64,000 nucleotides of DNA from NCBI RefSeq assembly GCF_027943255.1, contig NW_026562179.1, positions 6,078,501 to 6,142,500 of the forward strand. The letters are read 5' to 3'. Below are positions 1 through 10,873 of the stretch, one piece after another. The DNA comes from Anastrepha obliqua (lineage: Eukaryota > Arthropoda > Insecta > Diptera > Tephritidae). The notes under the pieces are model-generated. The model saw only the letters and a program-made list of their open reading frames with translations. It was not told the DNA's origin and did no database searches. Position numbers and translations under genes: made by a program. Within the stretch, counting starts at the first letter, position 1, and every line of letters begins with the position of its first letter.

Positions 1-381
1 GTCATCTTGCATAGCCATATAAGTTTTGCGGGGATATCAAATTCAGACATCGCGGCATACAAGTAACGCCTTTTCGTACTGTCGAATGCAGCTTTGAAGC
101 GGCGAAGATGGTGTGTGTCGATTCTCCTTTCATGGATCTTTTCCAAGATTTGGCGTATTTTTAATATTTGGTCGATGGTAGACTTTCCCGGTCCAAAGCC
201 ACACTGATAAAGTCCAATCAGTTGGTTGATGGTGGGCTTCAGCCTTTCACAAAATACGCTCGCTAGAACCTTATAGGCGATACTTAGAAGACTAATCGAA
301 CGGTAATTGGCACAGATTGCCGGATCACCCTTCTTATGGATTGGGCAAAGCAAACTTAAGTTCCTATCAACAAGCATGCTT

Positions 382-837
382 TCACCCGACCATAATTTGC
401 ATAAAAGCTGAAGCATACACCTTACCACCTCCTCGCTCAGTCGGCAGTCCGTCGGCTCCCGCGACTTCATTGTTCTTTAGCCGCGTTATCGCTATTCTCA
501 CCTCGTCATGATCGGGTAGCGGAACGACAATTCCGTCGTTAACGATTAGGCTATCGGGATCTTCGCATTCTCTCTGACATGAGAAGCTATCACTATTTAA
601 CAGTTTTGAGAAGTGTTCCCTCCATAATTTAAGTATGCTCCGGTCGTCAATCACCAGATCGACGTCTTTGTTCTTACAGAAAATCGTCCCGGTATGGAAA
701 TCTTCTGTAAGCCGCCGAACTTTCTGGTAGAATTTTAGGGCGTTGTTCCTATTGGCCAGCATCTCAAGCTTCTCGCAGTCTCGTATTTCGGCCTCTCGTT
801 TCTTCGTCTTTTCTTTCGACATTCCTCGTCGTACCAA
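382..837 (-). pseudogene. RT N-terminal fragment of RTE-like LINE
   Basis: This 151-codon open stretch carries the region just before and into the reverse transcriptase fingers. It is rich in K and R at the start, then has a conserved block ending ITRLKNNEVAGADGLPTE, which corresponds to RT motif 1-2 (normally followed by an ELFK-like segment). Here the sequence shifts frame right after GLPTE, so the downstream RT is out of frame. It is a dead fragment of the surrounding element. The same words occur at 30700-30840 (minus) and 42300-42390, which confirms the family. Confidence 0.75.
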
Positions 838-965
838 CTGGTTTTTTGAGCTCGCCGGAAACCGATTTTTTCTTCGGCGGGGGTATGTAGAGAACGAGAA
901 ATGTTGCTACATTGCTCGTTCCTGGCGGGTTTTTGGGCAGTACTCTCTGAGAGTAGGAGTGAGAG

Positions 966-1262
966 TCAAGTGGCGAATCTTCTGGCTGTTTGATGTGATT
1001 GTAGCTTTTCGATGTTCAACATTCTTTGCGTAGGTAGATGTAGATTTTTTGCTGCAGAGAGGAGTGTGCGTAGTTTGGCTGCAACAAGGTAATGATCCCA
1101 GTCTATGTTGGGTCCTCGGATCGAAAGTACATCTAAAACACTAGAAGCGTCTCCTCCACTTATCCCAACATGATCGATCTGGTTTAGCGTTTTTCGATCA
1201 GGAGACATCCAGGTAGCTTGGTGTATCTTCTTATGCTGGAATCTGGTGCTGCAGACTACCAT
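966..1262 (-). pseudogene. APE-type endonuclease C-terminus of RTE-like LINE
   Basis: The 98-codon frame contains TRFQHKKIHQATWMSPD and NQIDHV, the late part of an apurinic/apyrimidinic-type endonuclease that nicks target DNA. The catalytic SDH motif of the family, intact in the sister copy at 30928-31662 (SDHCLV), is altered here to WDHYLV, so the serine is lost but the Asp-His pair remains. The upstream half of the endonuclease (1263-1970) is broken into short frames. The copy is therefore inactive. Confidence 0.75.
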
Positions 1263-2338
1263 GTTTCGGGCCCCGGCGAAGTCGGTCAGCCTCCGTCCAT
1301 TACCTGATGTGGGATCCGATTTTCATGTCGTGGCGGGGGTAGCGCTAATAGGAACGTTCCAAGCACTCAAAGAAGGAATCTTTGATGTGAATTATTGCGA
1401 GACGCTCGTCCACCGGAGTAAACGACAGAACTTGGCGACGAAGTCTCTCTCCCACAACAAATTTGACAGCGAATTTGCGCTCCTTTAGATGGCAGCTGTA
1501 GTAGACGTCGCAAGGTCATAAGCTTTTCTTGCCTTGTCCCGTCCATCGCATCTCTTGAATGGCAGTGATGTCAGCCTTTACTCTCACGAGGACATTAACC
1601 AGCTGGGCAGAGGCACCTTCCCCACTAAGGGATCGGAAATTCTAGGTGCATGCCCTCAAATCGTTATCCTTAGTTCGTTTACAGGGGTCGTCATCAGTGT
1701 AGGAAGTTCTCATCCGAGGCTTTTTTAATATTTATTTAAGTGGCGGGTCCCAAACCCAGCGCACAAGCAGCTATTCTAGAATGCTTCGCCTTCTCACGTT
1801 AGCTCACTCCCGAACGGGTGTTTGGGAGCTACCCAGCGGATACTTTGGCAAATCCCGGAAGTTGTGAGCTGCTTGAACCATATGCAGAAGAATCATACCA
1901 GCCATTCCCAAGTGAATGGCGATCAGTAACTTTACCCACTTGCGTGGACTTCTACATATGGATCCATCCTCGAAAAGTTTATCAGTGGAATTTTCTCCAG
2001 AACCGAGCCCATTGCTTCCAATAAGAAATATGTGGGTGGTTTGGATGTGTCTGAACTCATAAAATTAATGCATGGCTCATTAGTCGAAAAGCTCCAGGAC
2101 ATAGCCACAGAAAGTGATCTTTCCGCGATTACGTCTAAGGTTGAGGATCTGTCGGACCAGGTGAAGAAGAAGTTAGACCGGAACGAGTTCTAGAGGTTTA
2201 TCGATGAAAGCAGAAGAAATAATCTAATATTCCGGGGCTTGACGAAAAATTCAGCACATTTAACTTCATCCAACATCTAACATCATCCATTTGTAACGCA
2301 AGAGTGCTATATGAAAGGATTCCAAAACGGCGGTAAAA

Positions 2339-2584
2339 GTGGAATTTTCTTCAGAAACTGCAGTAAAGGAGGTCTTCAAAAATATTCGAAGGCTTGCTGG
2401 TTCTAATATATACGTGGACAACGATCTAAGCAGCGACAAACGGATTGAAAAGCAGGTATTCATGGAGCTAAAACGCAGTTTATTGTCTGCCAGCCAGGCA
2501 GAAAACTCAGGTACTGGGCCACAAAATGAAAATAGGGGACAAGTGGTTAAGGCGGGTCAACGAGAAAAATCTTATTTGTGGTAA
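2339..2584 (+). pseudogene. LINE ORF1 fragment (RRM-like nucleic-acid-binding protein)
   Basis: The 81-codon frame begins in the middle of ORF1. VEFSSETAVKEVF followed by IYVDNDLSSDKR and a basic helix resembles the second half of the RRM fold in L1-type ORF1 proteins, where a KFSS block and a DLS block are usual. An upstream piece (2190-2290, other frame, with FRGL) looks like the start of the same fold, and 2060-2190 has a leucine and charge pattern of a coiled coil. The protein would bind element RNA. It is split by at least one stop at about 2190 and a frameshift near 2335. Confidence 0.6.
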
Positions 2585-3780
2585 AGAAAGCGGGGCCAAA
2601 GTTCTGTTTGAATTATATCACAATAGCCTTGGCGAGACAGTTATCGATTTTCATACTATATTAGCTAAAATTAACTCAAAAAATAAAAAAACTACCAAAA
2701 AATATTAAAAGTTCTGATGTAGTAATAAAGTATGTAAACTCATGTAGTATTTTGTCATATAATGTTGCTAACTTATACAGCAAATTAAAGTTTTCTGAAT
2801 TTTTAAGTATATCAACCAGTTTGATGTAACTTTTTTATTTGAAAATCATGTTGTTAAAGACGGTAGATCAACCTTTAAAGATAATAATTTAAGATGGATC
2901 GATGCTAATAAGGTTCACAAAATGGGACGAGCCAGTGGAGCGTGTTTGCTTGGCTACAAAAAAAAAGTGTTTAATTTAAAATTTGTTGATTTGTTTGACA
3001 ATGTTGATTTATCAATTAATTGTAGTTACTCAAACTCACTGCTCATATCCCAATATATAAACTGCACAAGCTGGAATAACGATTTTACCAACTTTCGTAA
3101 GGCTTCACCAATTTTCGCCTGGTAGAAAGTCAAAAGATTATATTCTAGATCAAAAAGGTAACAAACTTCTAAGCCTAATTAACGAAGTGTTGTTGTTCTA
3201 AAAGGAGTCCCTGGAGACACGAAGGGAGAATATACTTTCTGTGTCGCCGTAAGTAACTCTGTTATCGACTACGGTATATGTTCTTTCGACTTATTATCCT
3301 TTGTTCGGAATTTCCAAGTCGAGATCAAAGCCCTTTCGGACCACATGCCGTTAACTTTTGAAATTGTCAAACTGTCGTACATCCTTCCTGAAGGAAGAAA
3401 TTTGTTTCCTCCAAAGTTAATACTACGATTTCTTAAACGTAACTCCAAACCTCAGTTGTGTTAGTTTGTGGACGAAATCGTTTTCGAAATAACAGAGAAG
3501 ATAAAATCTGCGGCAGATAAAATATTAGGTCAATTTTAAGAATAAGTGGTTTGATTGTCAGTATTATACCGTGCGAAATAAAATGCTGGACCACCTTAAC
3601 CTCTTAAGAACTTCTAATCTGGAATCCGATCGAGTACTATATATTATATTAGAAGCCGTTCCTCCTACTTCAAGTTATGATGAACTCAAAACAAGTTAGA
3701 GGGGTGGAGCAGCCAAATTAAACGCTTAAATACAGTCAAAAATAGCAGTGAGTGGGGACGCCTTGCCAATTCTATGAAAA

Positions 3781-4373
3781 ATGTACATATGTAATACTCC
3801 TACTCTGTCTAATTTTTACGAACATTTTCAATCACTTTTATTCCGCCAGGATAATGGACATTCTATTCACTGGTGCATGCCAGCCCCTTCAGACCCTTTC
3901 CTAGATGCTCCTTTTGAAATGCCCGAAATGTTACTTGGACTTAGGAAAGCAACAAACAATAAAGCTTCTGGTCTGGATCGGATTAGCTATGAATTTAATA
4001 AATCGGCACCAGTAGTTTCTCGTCTCAGATAATAGAAATGATCAATTCGATATACTTAAGAAAAAAAATTCCCGCCTCATTACGAAAGACAGTAATGGTT
4101 TGTCTGTTTAAAAAGGGTGATCCCGGTCTCGCGGAAAAATATAGAGGGCTCTCTCTGCTTGACACTCTATATAAAATATTAACTTTCGCCTTCTTTGTTG
4201 ACTTTTCAAGTGCCTTTGATACGATACCCAGATGTATGCTTTTTTACAAACTAGCATCTTATGACCTCTCAATCCATATGGTAGAAATATTAAAACTATT
4301 ATACGCAGACACCTCAAATCATATTGGGCTCCATGACGAACTTTCTCCCCCTTTTTACGCAAAAAAGGGGTAA
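3781..4373 (+). pseudogene. reverse transcriptase fragment
   Basis: Two nearly contiguous frames (3781-4032 and 4038-4373) carry RT fingers and early palm. Visible motifs are KATNNKASGLDRISYEF, then LFKKGD with YRGLSLLDTLYKI, then FVDFSSAFDTIPR, which holds the first catalytic Asp of the palm. The join LYKI to FAFFVDF removes the segment normally between them. Sequence turns to LOA-type soon after 4395, so the YADD palm motif and thumb are absent and the enzyme cannot work. Confidence 0.75.
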
Positions 4374-5026
4374 GAGTTTGTTCTCACTGTATGAGTCTTT
4401 CTTAGGACTGACTATGACTACTATGAGGACGGCACAGGACGTAGATATGCGCAATACAGAGGGTCACTCCAACCCCATAGCCTCTATTAAGCCAAGACCG
4501 TTAATGCGTGATGAAGAATCACATCCTGCGCGAGGTAACCCTAGTCAGATCCCTTACTGTCATGACAAATAGAGTGATGACTGAGTTAAAACAGAACACT
4601 ACGGATCTCCATTTGAACTACCGATAACAGATTCCTCTTCAACAGTGGCTCCCTTGAAGAGTATTAATAGGGTCACCACACAAATGGAAATGAGTACAAA
4701 CCAGGACTACTCTGCACGAGGTACCCACACTTGTGGCAATCCTCCCGCCGGTTCTCCAGCGGCTTGGGCATCGGATGTGCAGGCCCAAGACTCATACACC
4801 ACCAAGGCGATCAGGGCTGGAGATCCGGGTTCTGGAGGAAGCAAGCTACTGGTTGAAGATGGACTCCTATTGGGCGGGCTCGTCAGGCTCTATACATAGC
4901 TCTAGTTAATTTGGATACAAATCCGAAAAGTACCACTGTACTAACGGCTATAAAGAAAGCGTCTGATTCGGGAGGCAATATTGGAGGACGCTGACGATGT
5001 TATGACGCAGCTAACCCCTGCCTGTC

Positions 5027-5682
5027 ATGTCACCACGACTGAGAAAATCAAATTGTCCTGGCACCAGTCTCGGCGACTGTTGGGGCTATGGCACACCAAT
5101 GGGCACGGAACAGATGCCAGCTTCAGGAGAAAATCTGTCTAATAGGCAGAAGAAGCGGCAAAGGCAGAGGAACGCGAAGAAGGCAAGAGAAACATTAGGT
5201 ATGACTACGGCTAACGTAGCTATGCCAACTGTCACTCGAGCCGGAGTTGGGGCTCATCTGTCTTCGTCCACTCCTGTAGCCGAATCTCGGAAAGAGACAA
5301 TTGTCGTCTCGACCTATTTTCCTTGCGACTCCATTCTCCCTCCCCCTACGATTGAGTTTGTGGAAGTTGTGACGCATGCCGAATCCATGGGATGTGTCGC
5401 AAATTCACAGAACACACTCTGGGGTAGCAAAAATGTAACTTCAGGGGGCATAAACTCACGGACTTCATTCCGTCATCTCGCTAGGTTAGACAGGAAGTGA
5501 TTGATATGACATTATCTAACGACAAAATATCAGATCATATCACTGGTTGGAAAGTACTCGATCAAGATTCCCTGTCAGACCATCGTTATATAGAGTTCAG
5601 GCTTGCGGCCGAGACAATCTCGACCCCAGCAAGCCGGAATCCTCGAAAAGCGGATTGGACACGATATGAGGATCTCACTTAA
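5027..5682 (+). pseudogene. ORF1 end and endonuclease remnants of LOA A
   Basis: Frame 5027-5500 holds a basic, K/R/Q-rich stretch of ORF1 type, then by readthrough a piece of endonuclease (YFPCDSILPPP, LWGS-like words). Frame 5497-5682 continues with MTLSNDKISDHITGWKVL and SLSDHRYIEFRL, the catalytic SDH block of the APE-type endonuclease. The GADANAHH block before the LWGS word is missing, so part of the catalytic core is deleted. The order matches the intact LOA copy at 44307. Confidence 0.65.
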
Positions 5683-5884
5683 GAGGAAGTCCGTGATGTT
5701 CCCAATCTCCGGACAATAACTGCGATTGAAAAAGCCACAAACTCATTGGGGTGAACTTTGTTCCAGTGTTAAAACAAGGTGTGCCTAGAACATAGGAGAA
5801 GAGAGGGTAAGATGGTGGAACGCCGAACTTTCGAAACTCCGGAAAACATCCAGGAAACTTTTTAATAGAGCTCTTAAAACTAAG

Positions 5885-6649
5885 TTGGAAGAAGATTGGA
5901 CTGCCTACCGAAAGCTGAGGAAGGAATATAAAAAGAGAATTAGATCATCTAAACTGGACTCTTATAGAACATTCTGCAGTGAACTGGAGGAACGGAAGAG
6001 TTCGGCGAGGGTATACAAAGCCCTCCAAAGAGACCGAACGGCTAGGCTATACTCACTGCTCAAACCAGATGCTACATATACGGACTCAAAATCAGAAGTG
6101 TACGATGTTCTCTTTTCGACACATTTCCCTGACTCCAGGAATGTTGTTGGTCAAAGCTCTATCGATCAATTTGATCCTGTCAATATAATGCTCAAACCAG
6201 ATGCTACTTATACGAACTCAAAATCAGAAGCGTACGATGTTCTCTTTTCAACACATTTCCCTGGCTCCAGGAATGTTGTTGGTCAAAGCTCTATCGATCA
6301 ATCTGATCATGTCAATATAATTACCAGCAGACGTGTTTGGTTTATTGCATCCAGGATGGTTAACGAGGAAACGATAAGGTTCGCCTTCTCGTCATTCAAA
6401 AACTTTAAATCCTCAGGACCCGATGGCATTTACTCAATCATGCTCAAGCGGGACGGAGAACAACTAATAAAGGCTTTGAAAAGAATCCTTATGGCATGTC
6501 TTGTGCACACTTATGTTCCACAAGTGTGGCGTTTGGTGAAAGTTGTATTTGTCCCAAAGTCCGGCAAGGACAGCTACGCTTTACCAAAAAGTTTCAGAAC
6601 TAGGAGCCTGACATCGTTTATGCCTAAGGGTCTGAAACGTATGGTGTAG
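5885..6649 (+). pseudogene. LOA A pre-RT linker and RT fingers with internal duplication
   Basis: This 254-codon frame runs from the basic linker that follows the endonuclease (RKLRKEYKKRIRSSK) into RT motif 1 (FKNFKSSGPDGIYSIMLK) and motif 2 (VKVVFVPKSGKDSYALPK). Between them a 44-residue block, starting LKPDATYT and ending SSIDQ, occurs twice in tandem in the same frame. The frame then ends at a TAG after SLTSFMPKGLKRMV, the region normally followed by the palm. Other LOA copies in the window contain this block once. Confidence 0.75.
6059..6322 (+). repeat. 132-bp tandem duplication inside LOA A coding region
   Basis: The stretch beginning CTCAAACCAGATGCTAC at 6059 begins again at 6191, a period of exactly 132 bases (44 codons), so the reading frame is preserved. 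The two copies differ at only a handful of positions. The duplication is absent from the corresponding part of the other LOA copies. Confidence 0.85.
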
Positions 6650-7082
6650 AAGCGCACTAGGATGAGGGTTCTAAGTCAAAAACCTCTCAACGTCAGACAA
6701 CATGCTTATCAAAGTGGTTAGCATAATCGATAAAGGGCTGGAAACAAGAGAGTACACTCTTGGTGTGTTTGTGGGCATTGAAGAAGCTTTCGAGAATTGC
6801 TACCTTTGACTCTATGTGCTCTTCTATCAGAAGTTATGGAGTGGAAGAAATCATTGTCAGATAGATCCACTCTATGCTATCCGAAAGACTGCTTACCATG
6901 GATAGAGAAAGCGATGAAGGAGTCAGATTATCTCAGATTGATCACTTGAAGTTTTATGCAATAAAATGCAGGTATTTCATGGGCTTTCGGTGAATCCTAC
7001 AAAAAGTACCTTAGTGCTTTTCACTAGAAAACGCAATATGGAATGCCTGTTACTACCCACATAGAAAGGGGTAACACTGCAA

Positions 7083-8407
7083 TTGTCTTCTGAGGGGAAA
7101 TATTTAGGAGTAATCCTAGATAGTAAGCTTACCTTGAAGAAGCACGTCGAGCAGAAGGTCTCTCGAACACTAAAAGTCTTCTGGCAGTGTAAGAGAACCT
7201 TTGACAAGACATGGGGTCTAATACCGGCGATAGTATACTGGCTGTACATCACCCTGATTAGACCCATTATTACATACGCCTCTGTGGTATGGTGAAAAGC
7301 CACAATGGTTAATTCCAGAGTAAAACCCCTACACAGGCTTTAGAGAAGTGTGTGGTGTTTGCTTGGGTATCACAGGTGCAATGAGTACGACAACTGGCGA
7401 TGCCCTTAATGCCATTCTGAACTTGCAACCTCTAAATCTTTAAATTCGAAGGGAAGCAATGAAGGCGATGTACAGACTCAAGTTAAACGGAGTCTGGGGA
7501 AATGAAGTAAGCACTGGCGACTGTCAGATATACCACCAGTTGTCGGAGCGGTGGACACTGATCTCGATGCCGGTGAACAATCGGGTGCCTGTCGTTAGCT
7601 TCGGTAAGAAGTATGATGTTTTGATCCCAGATAGAGATCAATGGCTAAGTCCAGAGAACCTATTAACGGGATATCAGCACACTTTCTACACAGACGAAGA
7701 CACTAAGTAGTCCTATGCCACAGGAAAAATGGCCACGGTATTCCTTACGGAAGTCAATGCCATCTTGAATGTGGCGTACTGGCTAATTGAGAAAAAGTGG
7801 CGGGGCAACAGGATTGGAATTTGTAGTGACAATCAAGCTGGATTGATAGCCCTCGCTGCTCTTCGAAGTTAGTCGGTGAATGTAAGGCAAAACTGAACAG
7901 TGTTGCAAAACACAACAAAGCTAGTCTTATTTGGGTGCCTGGACATTGTGGAAAATCAGGGAACGAGTTAGCTGATAAATTGGCAAATGAAGGCTCGATT
8001 CAACTATGGATTGACGACTTCATGAGGTCTAAACACAGAGGTCGTTGGTCTGAGTTGAACTCGTGCAGAGTAGCCAAGTGCTTTGGGAAAGAACCAAACA
8101 GGAAAATAGCGACCTTTCTCCTAAAACTCAGCAGAAAGGACCTGAGAGTACTGGTGGGTGTAATCACAGGACACAACGTGTGTGGTCAACATATGGCTAC
8201 CATGGGGTCGTAGACAGCCTGATATGCCTATCCTGTCTTGAGAATGACGACACTGCAGAACATTTTCTCTGTAACTATCCTGCATTTTCCAGAATCAAAC
8301 TTAGGATATTGGGTTGCGATATACTGAGTATGGATAATGTTCATACTCTTCCTCTTCCGGATCTCTTGAAATTCATCAATGAATCCAAGAAGTTTGTGGA
8401 AGAGTGA
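7083..8407 (+). pseudogene. LOA A RT thumb, RNase H and C-terminal domain
   Basis: Frame 7083-7295 has GKYLGVILDSKLTLKKHVE and LYITLIRPIITYASVVW, the RT thumb. After a frameshift, 7459-7710 covers the connection to RNase H. Frame 7935-8213 begins MPGHCGKSGNELADKLANEG, the last catalytic block of RNase H (GN.LAD), and continues to LRVLVGVITGH. Frame 8063-8407 contains C-terminal SCLENDDTAEHFLCNYP, the C..C...H...C zinc-binding-like motif at the end of LOA ORF2. RNase H blocks 1 and 2 between 7660 and 7880 are badly decayed. Confidence 0.75.
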
Positions 8408-8543
8408 CCTCAAACTAATTTATCCGTCTAAGGTTAGGTTAGGTTAAATGGCTGCCCTAGCTTAGGGCACACTTGGACAAATATTGAAAATACGTCCGTT
8501 GTGATGCCATATGTGGGATTAGAGACGGTGATGACCACGCATT

Positions 8544-9194
8544 TTACGACGACGCCGACGGTGGCTGATTTGCGTTCGTAGTTGGCCGCAACAAGCTACT
8601 GATGAACTTCACCAAATTTATGATATTTAGACCCGCTATATCCGCAGGCGCAGCGAAAAAATGAGAGAGCGGATGTCTAAATCTTTGCCAGACGAGAACA
8701 ATGCAGCTGAGAAGAAGGTGCTGAGATGATTCCTCCTCGTCCTCAAGGCAGTTTCTGCAGAACGGACTTGAGGTAATCCCTAGTCTCCCTGCATGAACAC
8801 CTAACGGACAGTGTCCGGTAATGATACCCACCAAATTCGAGAGCTAGAGCTTTGTTAGCCTTAGGAGTTCCCTCAAGCGTCCCCGATCTACCCGTGGCCA
8901 GAAGGATCTCATGACCTTGCACTTTTGCGCACTAGAAGAGCGCTCGCTGAGTTGACTCGATGCCCATCTTTCCAGTAGCAGACCACAGGTTCTTAAGGGA
9001 ACCCCAATTCTCTCAATTCGCGACGCAAGCATCTCCAAAGTTCCCAATCTAGCCAGCTCTCCAGCCCAGCAGTTTCCCTCTATGCCGCTGTGACCGAGAA
9101 CCCAAATGAGCCTGATGTCGAAGTATTCGGATGCAATCGAGAGAGAAGTCATGCATTCCCCGACCAATCTCGAACGCTCAAACAACGAGCCCAA
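8544..9194 (-). pseudogene. LOA RNase H and C-terminal domain
   Basis: Two adjoining frames. 8844-9194 carries IRLIWVLGHSGIEGNCWAGEL, the GH...GN..A motif of the last RNase H block (Asp of LAD replaced by Gly). 8544-8834 carries VGIITGHCPLGVHAGRLGI, then FCRNCLEDEEESSQHLLLSC, the terminal cysteine-histidine motif of LOA ORF2. RNase H removes the RNA strand during cDNA synthesis. The loss of the LAD aspartate and the frame break make this copy inactive. Confidence 0.75.
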
Positions 9195-9354
9195 GGCCCT
9201 AATTGCCGCTTAGCTATCGGAGTAAATATTTACTTCCTTAACGGTAATTACCGAGGTAAGCAACCAGTCCACTGCTTCCTTAATTGCGGATACCTCCACT
9301 TAGAAAACACTACAGTGGTCCGGAAGTCTAAATCTGAGTTTGATGGGAAGCTCC

Positions 9355-9564
9355 TTACAGAATACTCCCCCACCAACCCTTCCGTCCAACTTCGAGCCAT
9401 CCGTAAACAGGAGTGCTATGCATCCTATCCCAGCCGTTATTAAGCGAGTCCGGACTTGTCGGAAAATGGGCGTCAAGAAGTAACCTGAGTGATTCCTCGC
9501 TGCTCATAGTCCAGCACCCCGAGCCGTCTTTTAGGTACCCTATAGGTGTGACAGCATGACTCAT
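9355..9564 (-). pseudogene. deletion junction fusing LOA linker to RNase H
   Basis: The 69-codon frame first reads SSEESLRLLLDAHFPTSPDS, the segment that precedes RT motif 1 in this clade, and then changes directly to GWDRMHSTPVYGWLEVG, which belongs just before RNase H. The junction is near 9440. Nothing of RT motifs 1 to 7 remains between the two parts, so a clean deletion removed the polymerase. Confidence 0.65.
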
Positions 9565-10296
9565 GACAGCCTTCCACGCTTTCGCAGAATCTCCTCCATG
9601 AGTCTCGCTTCGTACTCCTAATTTCGGACTTATAAATTCCTAGTCCTACTTTGTACAGTCCCCATCCCGAGGGAGACTTAATTCTTCTGGCTCTATTAAA
9701 GAGCCGCCTACATGAGGCCCTGATTTCCGTGAGCTCGGTTGTCCGCCAAAGCGGCCTTTCCTTTTTGGAGGGCGGTCTTAGTGGACAAGCTCTCTCGAGA
9801 GCTACGCAGCGGTGAATGCCCTCACCAGTACATTTCCTTGCGGTGCTTCCGGAAGGAAAACCTGCAGGTTTCTGTAGTATAGGTCCCAGTCCCTGCTCCC
9901 AAGATTCCTGCAGGAGGATCAATTTGGTTTGGTTTTATTCAGAGAAAACTGGATGTATCTGTGATCCGAAAAAGAATGAGCGCTGAGCACTTTCCAATCA
10001 AATATTCGATACATTAGGGTAGAAGACGCCAATGTGAGGTCAAGCATCTCCTCCCAAGACGCCGTAATGAAAGTTGAGTCCTTACCTCTATTGCAAATGA
10101 CGAAGTCTTCGTTTAAAATAAAATCAAAAAGTGACTCACCTCTTACCCGTGTAGAGTTGCCTGATCTCCCATCGGGTGCGTCCCAGGTGGTGGATAGGGA
10201 AGCCCTGGCACCATAATAGTGGCATTCCAGCTGGGTTAGGTTCCAACACTCGTGAGATGACTCAAACTTGGCATAGAAAAAGTTCATAGTTGCCAT
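9473..10296 (-). pseudogene. LOA endonuclease and linker (minus copy)
   Basis: Frames 9919-10296 and 9473-9922 together cover the second half of the endonuclease and the basic linker. Seen are GESLFDFILNEDFVICNRG, DLTLASS, SFSDHRYIQFSL (catalytic SDH) and then RPPSKKERPLWRTTELTEIR with a run of arginines. The N-terminal IQEPW catalytic block is missing because sequence before 10300 no longer matches. The two frames overlap by four bases, one small shift apart. Confidence 0.7.
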
Positions 10297-10873
10297 CCGC
10301 GAACCAAACTGGCTAGGGAGGTATCCCGAACAAAAACCGAAAAGGTAATGGAAAGCGATGGACTAATTACTCCAGGTGGAACCCACACAAGTGGCAATCC
10401 ACCCGCTTCGGCTGCAGGGGCATGAATTTTGGAGGCCCCAACCATTACCCAAGTCTCTCAGCTCTATGAGCGAGAGCGCATCCTGGAGGGGACGGGGCTT
10501 GCTATCGCAATCTCCTCTTCTTCAGAGACGGAAAAACGTTTCCCGGTTTCGGAGGGACTGAGTTGTGAGGCTGCTTCGGTCGCGGCACGACCTCCCAAAG
10601 GAGCCGGGAAATCGAAGAGCGTGGCAAGAAGGCAAAGGAGATAGCGTCGGCCCTTCTGCGTCTGTGTCCTCCAAAAGGCCTCGATCGGCGAAAGTCACAC
10701 CAACAGAAGCCAACGGGTCCTCGGTGGGCACTGGCGCTCCCAAATTGTTTTGCTCTAGACATAAGCGGAGGGAGACAGTGGCTGAAAGCAGCACACCTCC
10801 TCGCCCTGAAGCTGATCCTGATATCCCCGCCACGACCCCCCAAGGTACGAGAGTGATATGAGCGCCAGTCAAT

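Larger units (their letters stand above)
1..1969 (-). mobile_element. RTE-like LINE, copy 1 (5' half, cut by window start)
   Basis: This is a degenerate non-LTR retrotransposon read right to left. Its 5' end near 1969 is placed by comparison with a second copy whose similarity stops at the same word at 32099. From 5' to 3' it holds a decayed leader and endonuclease start (1250-1969), the endonuclease C-terminus (966-1262), a linker and early RT (382-837), and more RT up to the window edge, where the words for the fingers and palm are recognisable. Stops and frameshifts are frequent. The RT C-terminus and the (GAA)n tail seen in the other copies lie outside the window. RTE-type assignment rests on the endonuclease-RT layout and C-terminal wording seen in the sister copies; other clades remain possible. 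Confidence 0.8.
1970..4400 (+). mobile_element. decayed LINE with RRM-like ORF1, endonuclease and RT
   Basis: A plus-strand non-LTR element starts where the RTE copy ends and runs to about 4400. In order I can follow a coiled-coil, RRM-like ORF1 (about 2040-2700), scattered endonuclease wording (2730-3470, ending in an SDHMPLTFEI block that is the catalytic SDH region) and RT (3780-4390). Many stops and frameshifts interrupt it, and a segment between the RT LLDTLYKI and FVDFSSAFD blocks is missing. The 3' end stops just after a KKGVR word, before the YADD motif, where LOA sequence begins. The RRM-type ORF1 suggests a CR1/Kiri/Daphne-like or L1-like lineage; I cannot choose between them. Confidence 0.7.
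4400..8432 (+). mobile_element. LOA-clade LINE A (degenerate, near full length)
   Basis: The element reads left to right through ORF1 remnants (4400-5200), an endonuclease (5240-5680), linker and early RT (5700-6650), a heavily decayed palm (6650-7080), RT thumb (7083-7295), connection and RNase H (7450-8050) and the LOA C-terminal domain (8063-8407). The RNase H and the following VGVITGH region are the reason for the LOA call. Dozens of stops and shifts are present. The 3' end is followed by GGTTAGGTTAGGTT at 8431-8445, where it meets the 3' end of an oppositely oriented LOA copy. Region 4400-5000 is mostly unassignable ORF1/leader sequence. Confidence 0.8.
8433..10330 (-). mobile_element. 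LOA-clade LINE, minus strand, RT deleted
   Basis: Read right to left: endonuclease (10296-9919), linker (9922-9473), then a direct jump into RNase H (9420-8844) and C-terminal domain (8834-8544), with the 3' UTR ending near 8433 in a CCTAACCTAACC-type tail. The whole polymerase, about 1.3 kb in other copies, is absent. The endonuclease still has DFILNEDFVICNRG and SFSDHRYIQFSL. The GADANAHH block has been replaced near 10180-10290 and the N-terminus is lost. The copy lies tail to tail with LOA A and head to head with LOA B. Confidence 0.8.

Noticed and set aside
8431..8445. GGTTAGGTTAGGTT as a telomeric repeat (insect TTAGG)
   Set aside because: Only about three units, located exactly at the 3' ends of two LOA copies, and the same tail type occurs at the LOA end near 21786. 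It is an element tail.
10502..10872. overlapping long minus-strand frames at 10502-10872
   Set aside because: Opposite strand of the GC-rich ORF1 region of LOA B; no recognisable domain, typical shadow frames.
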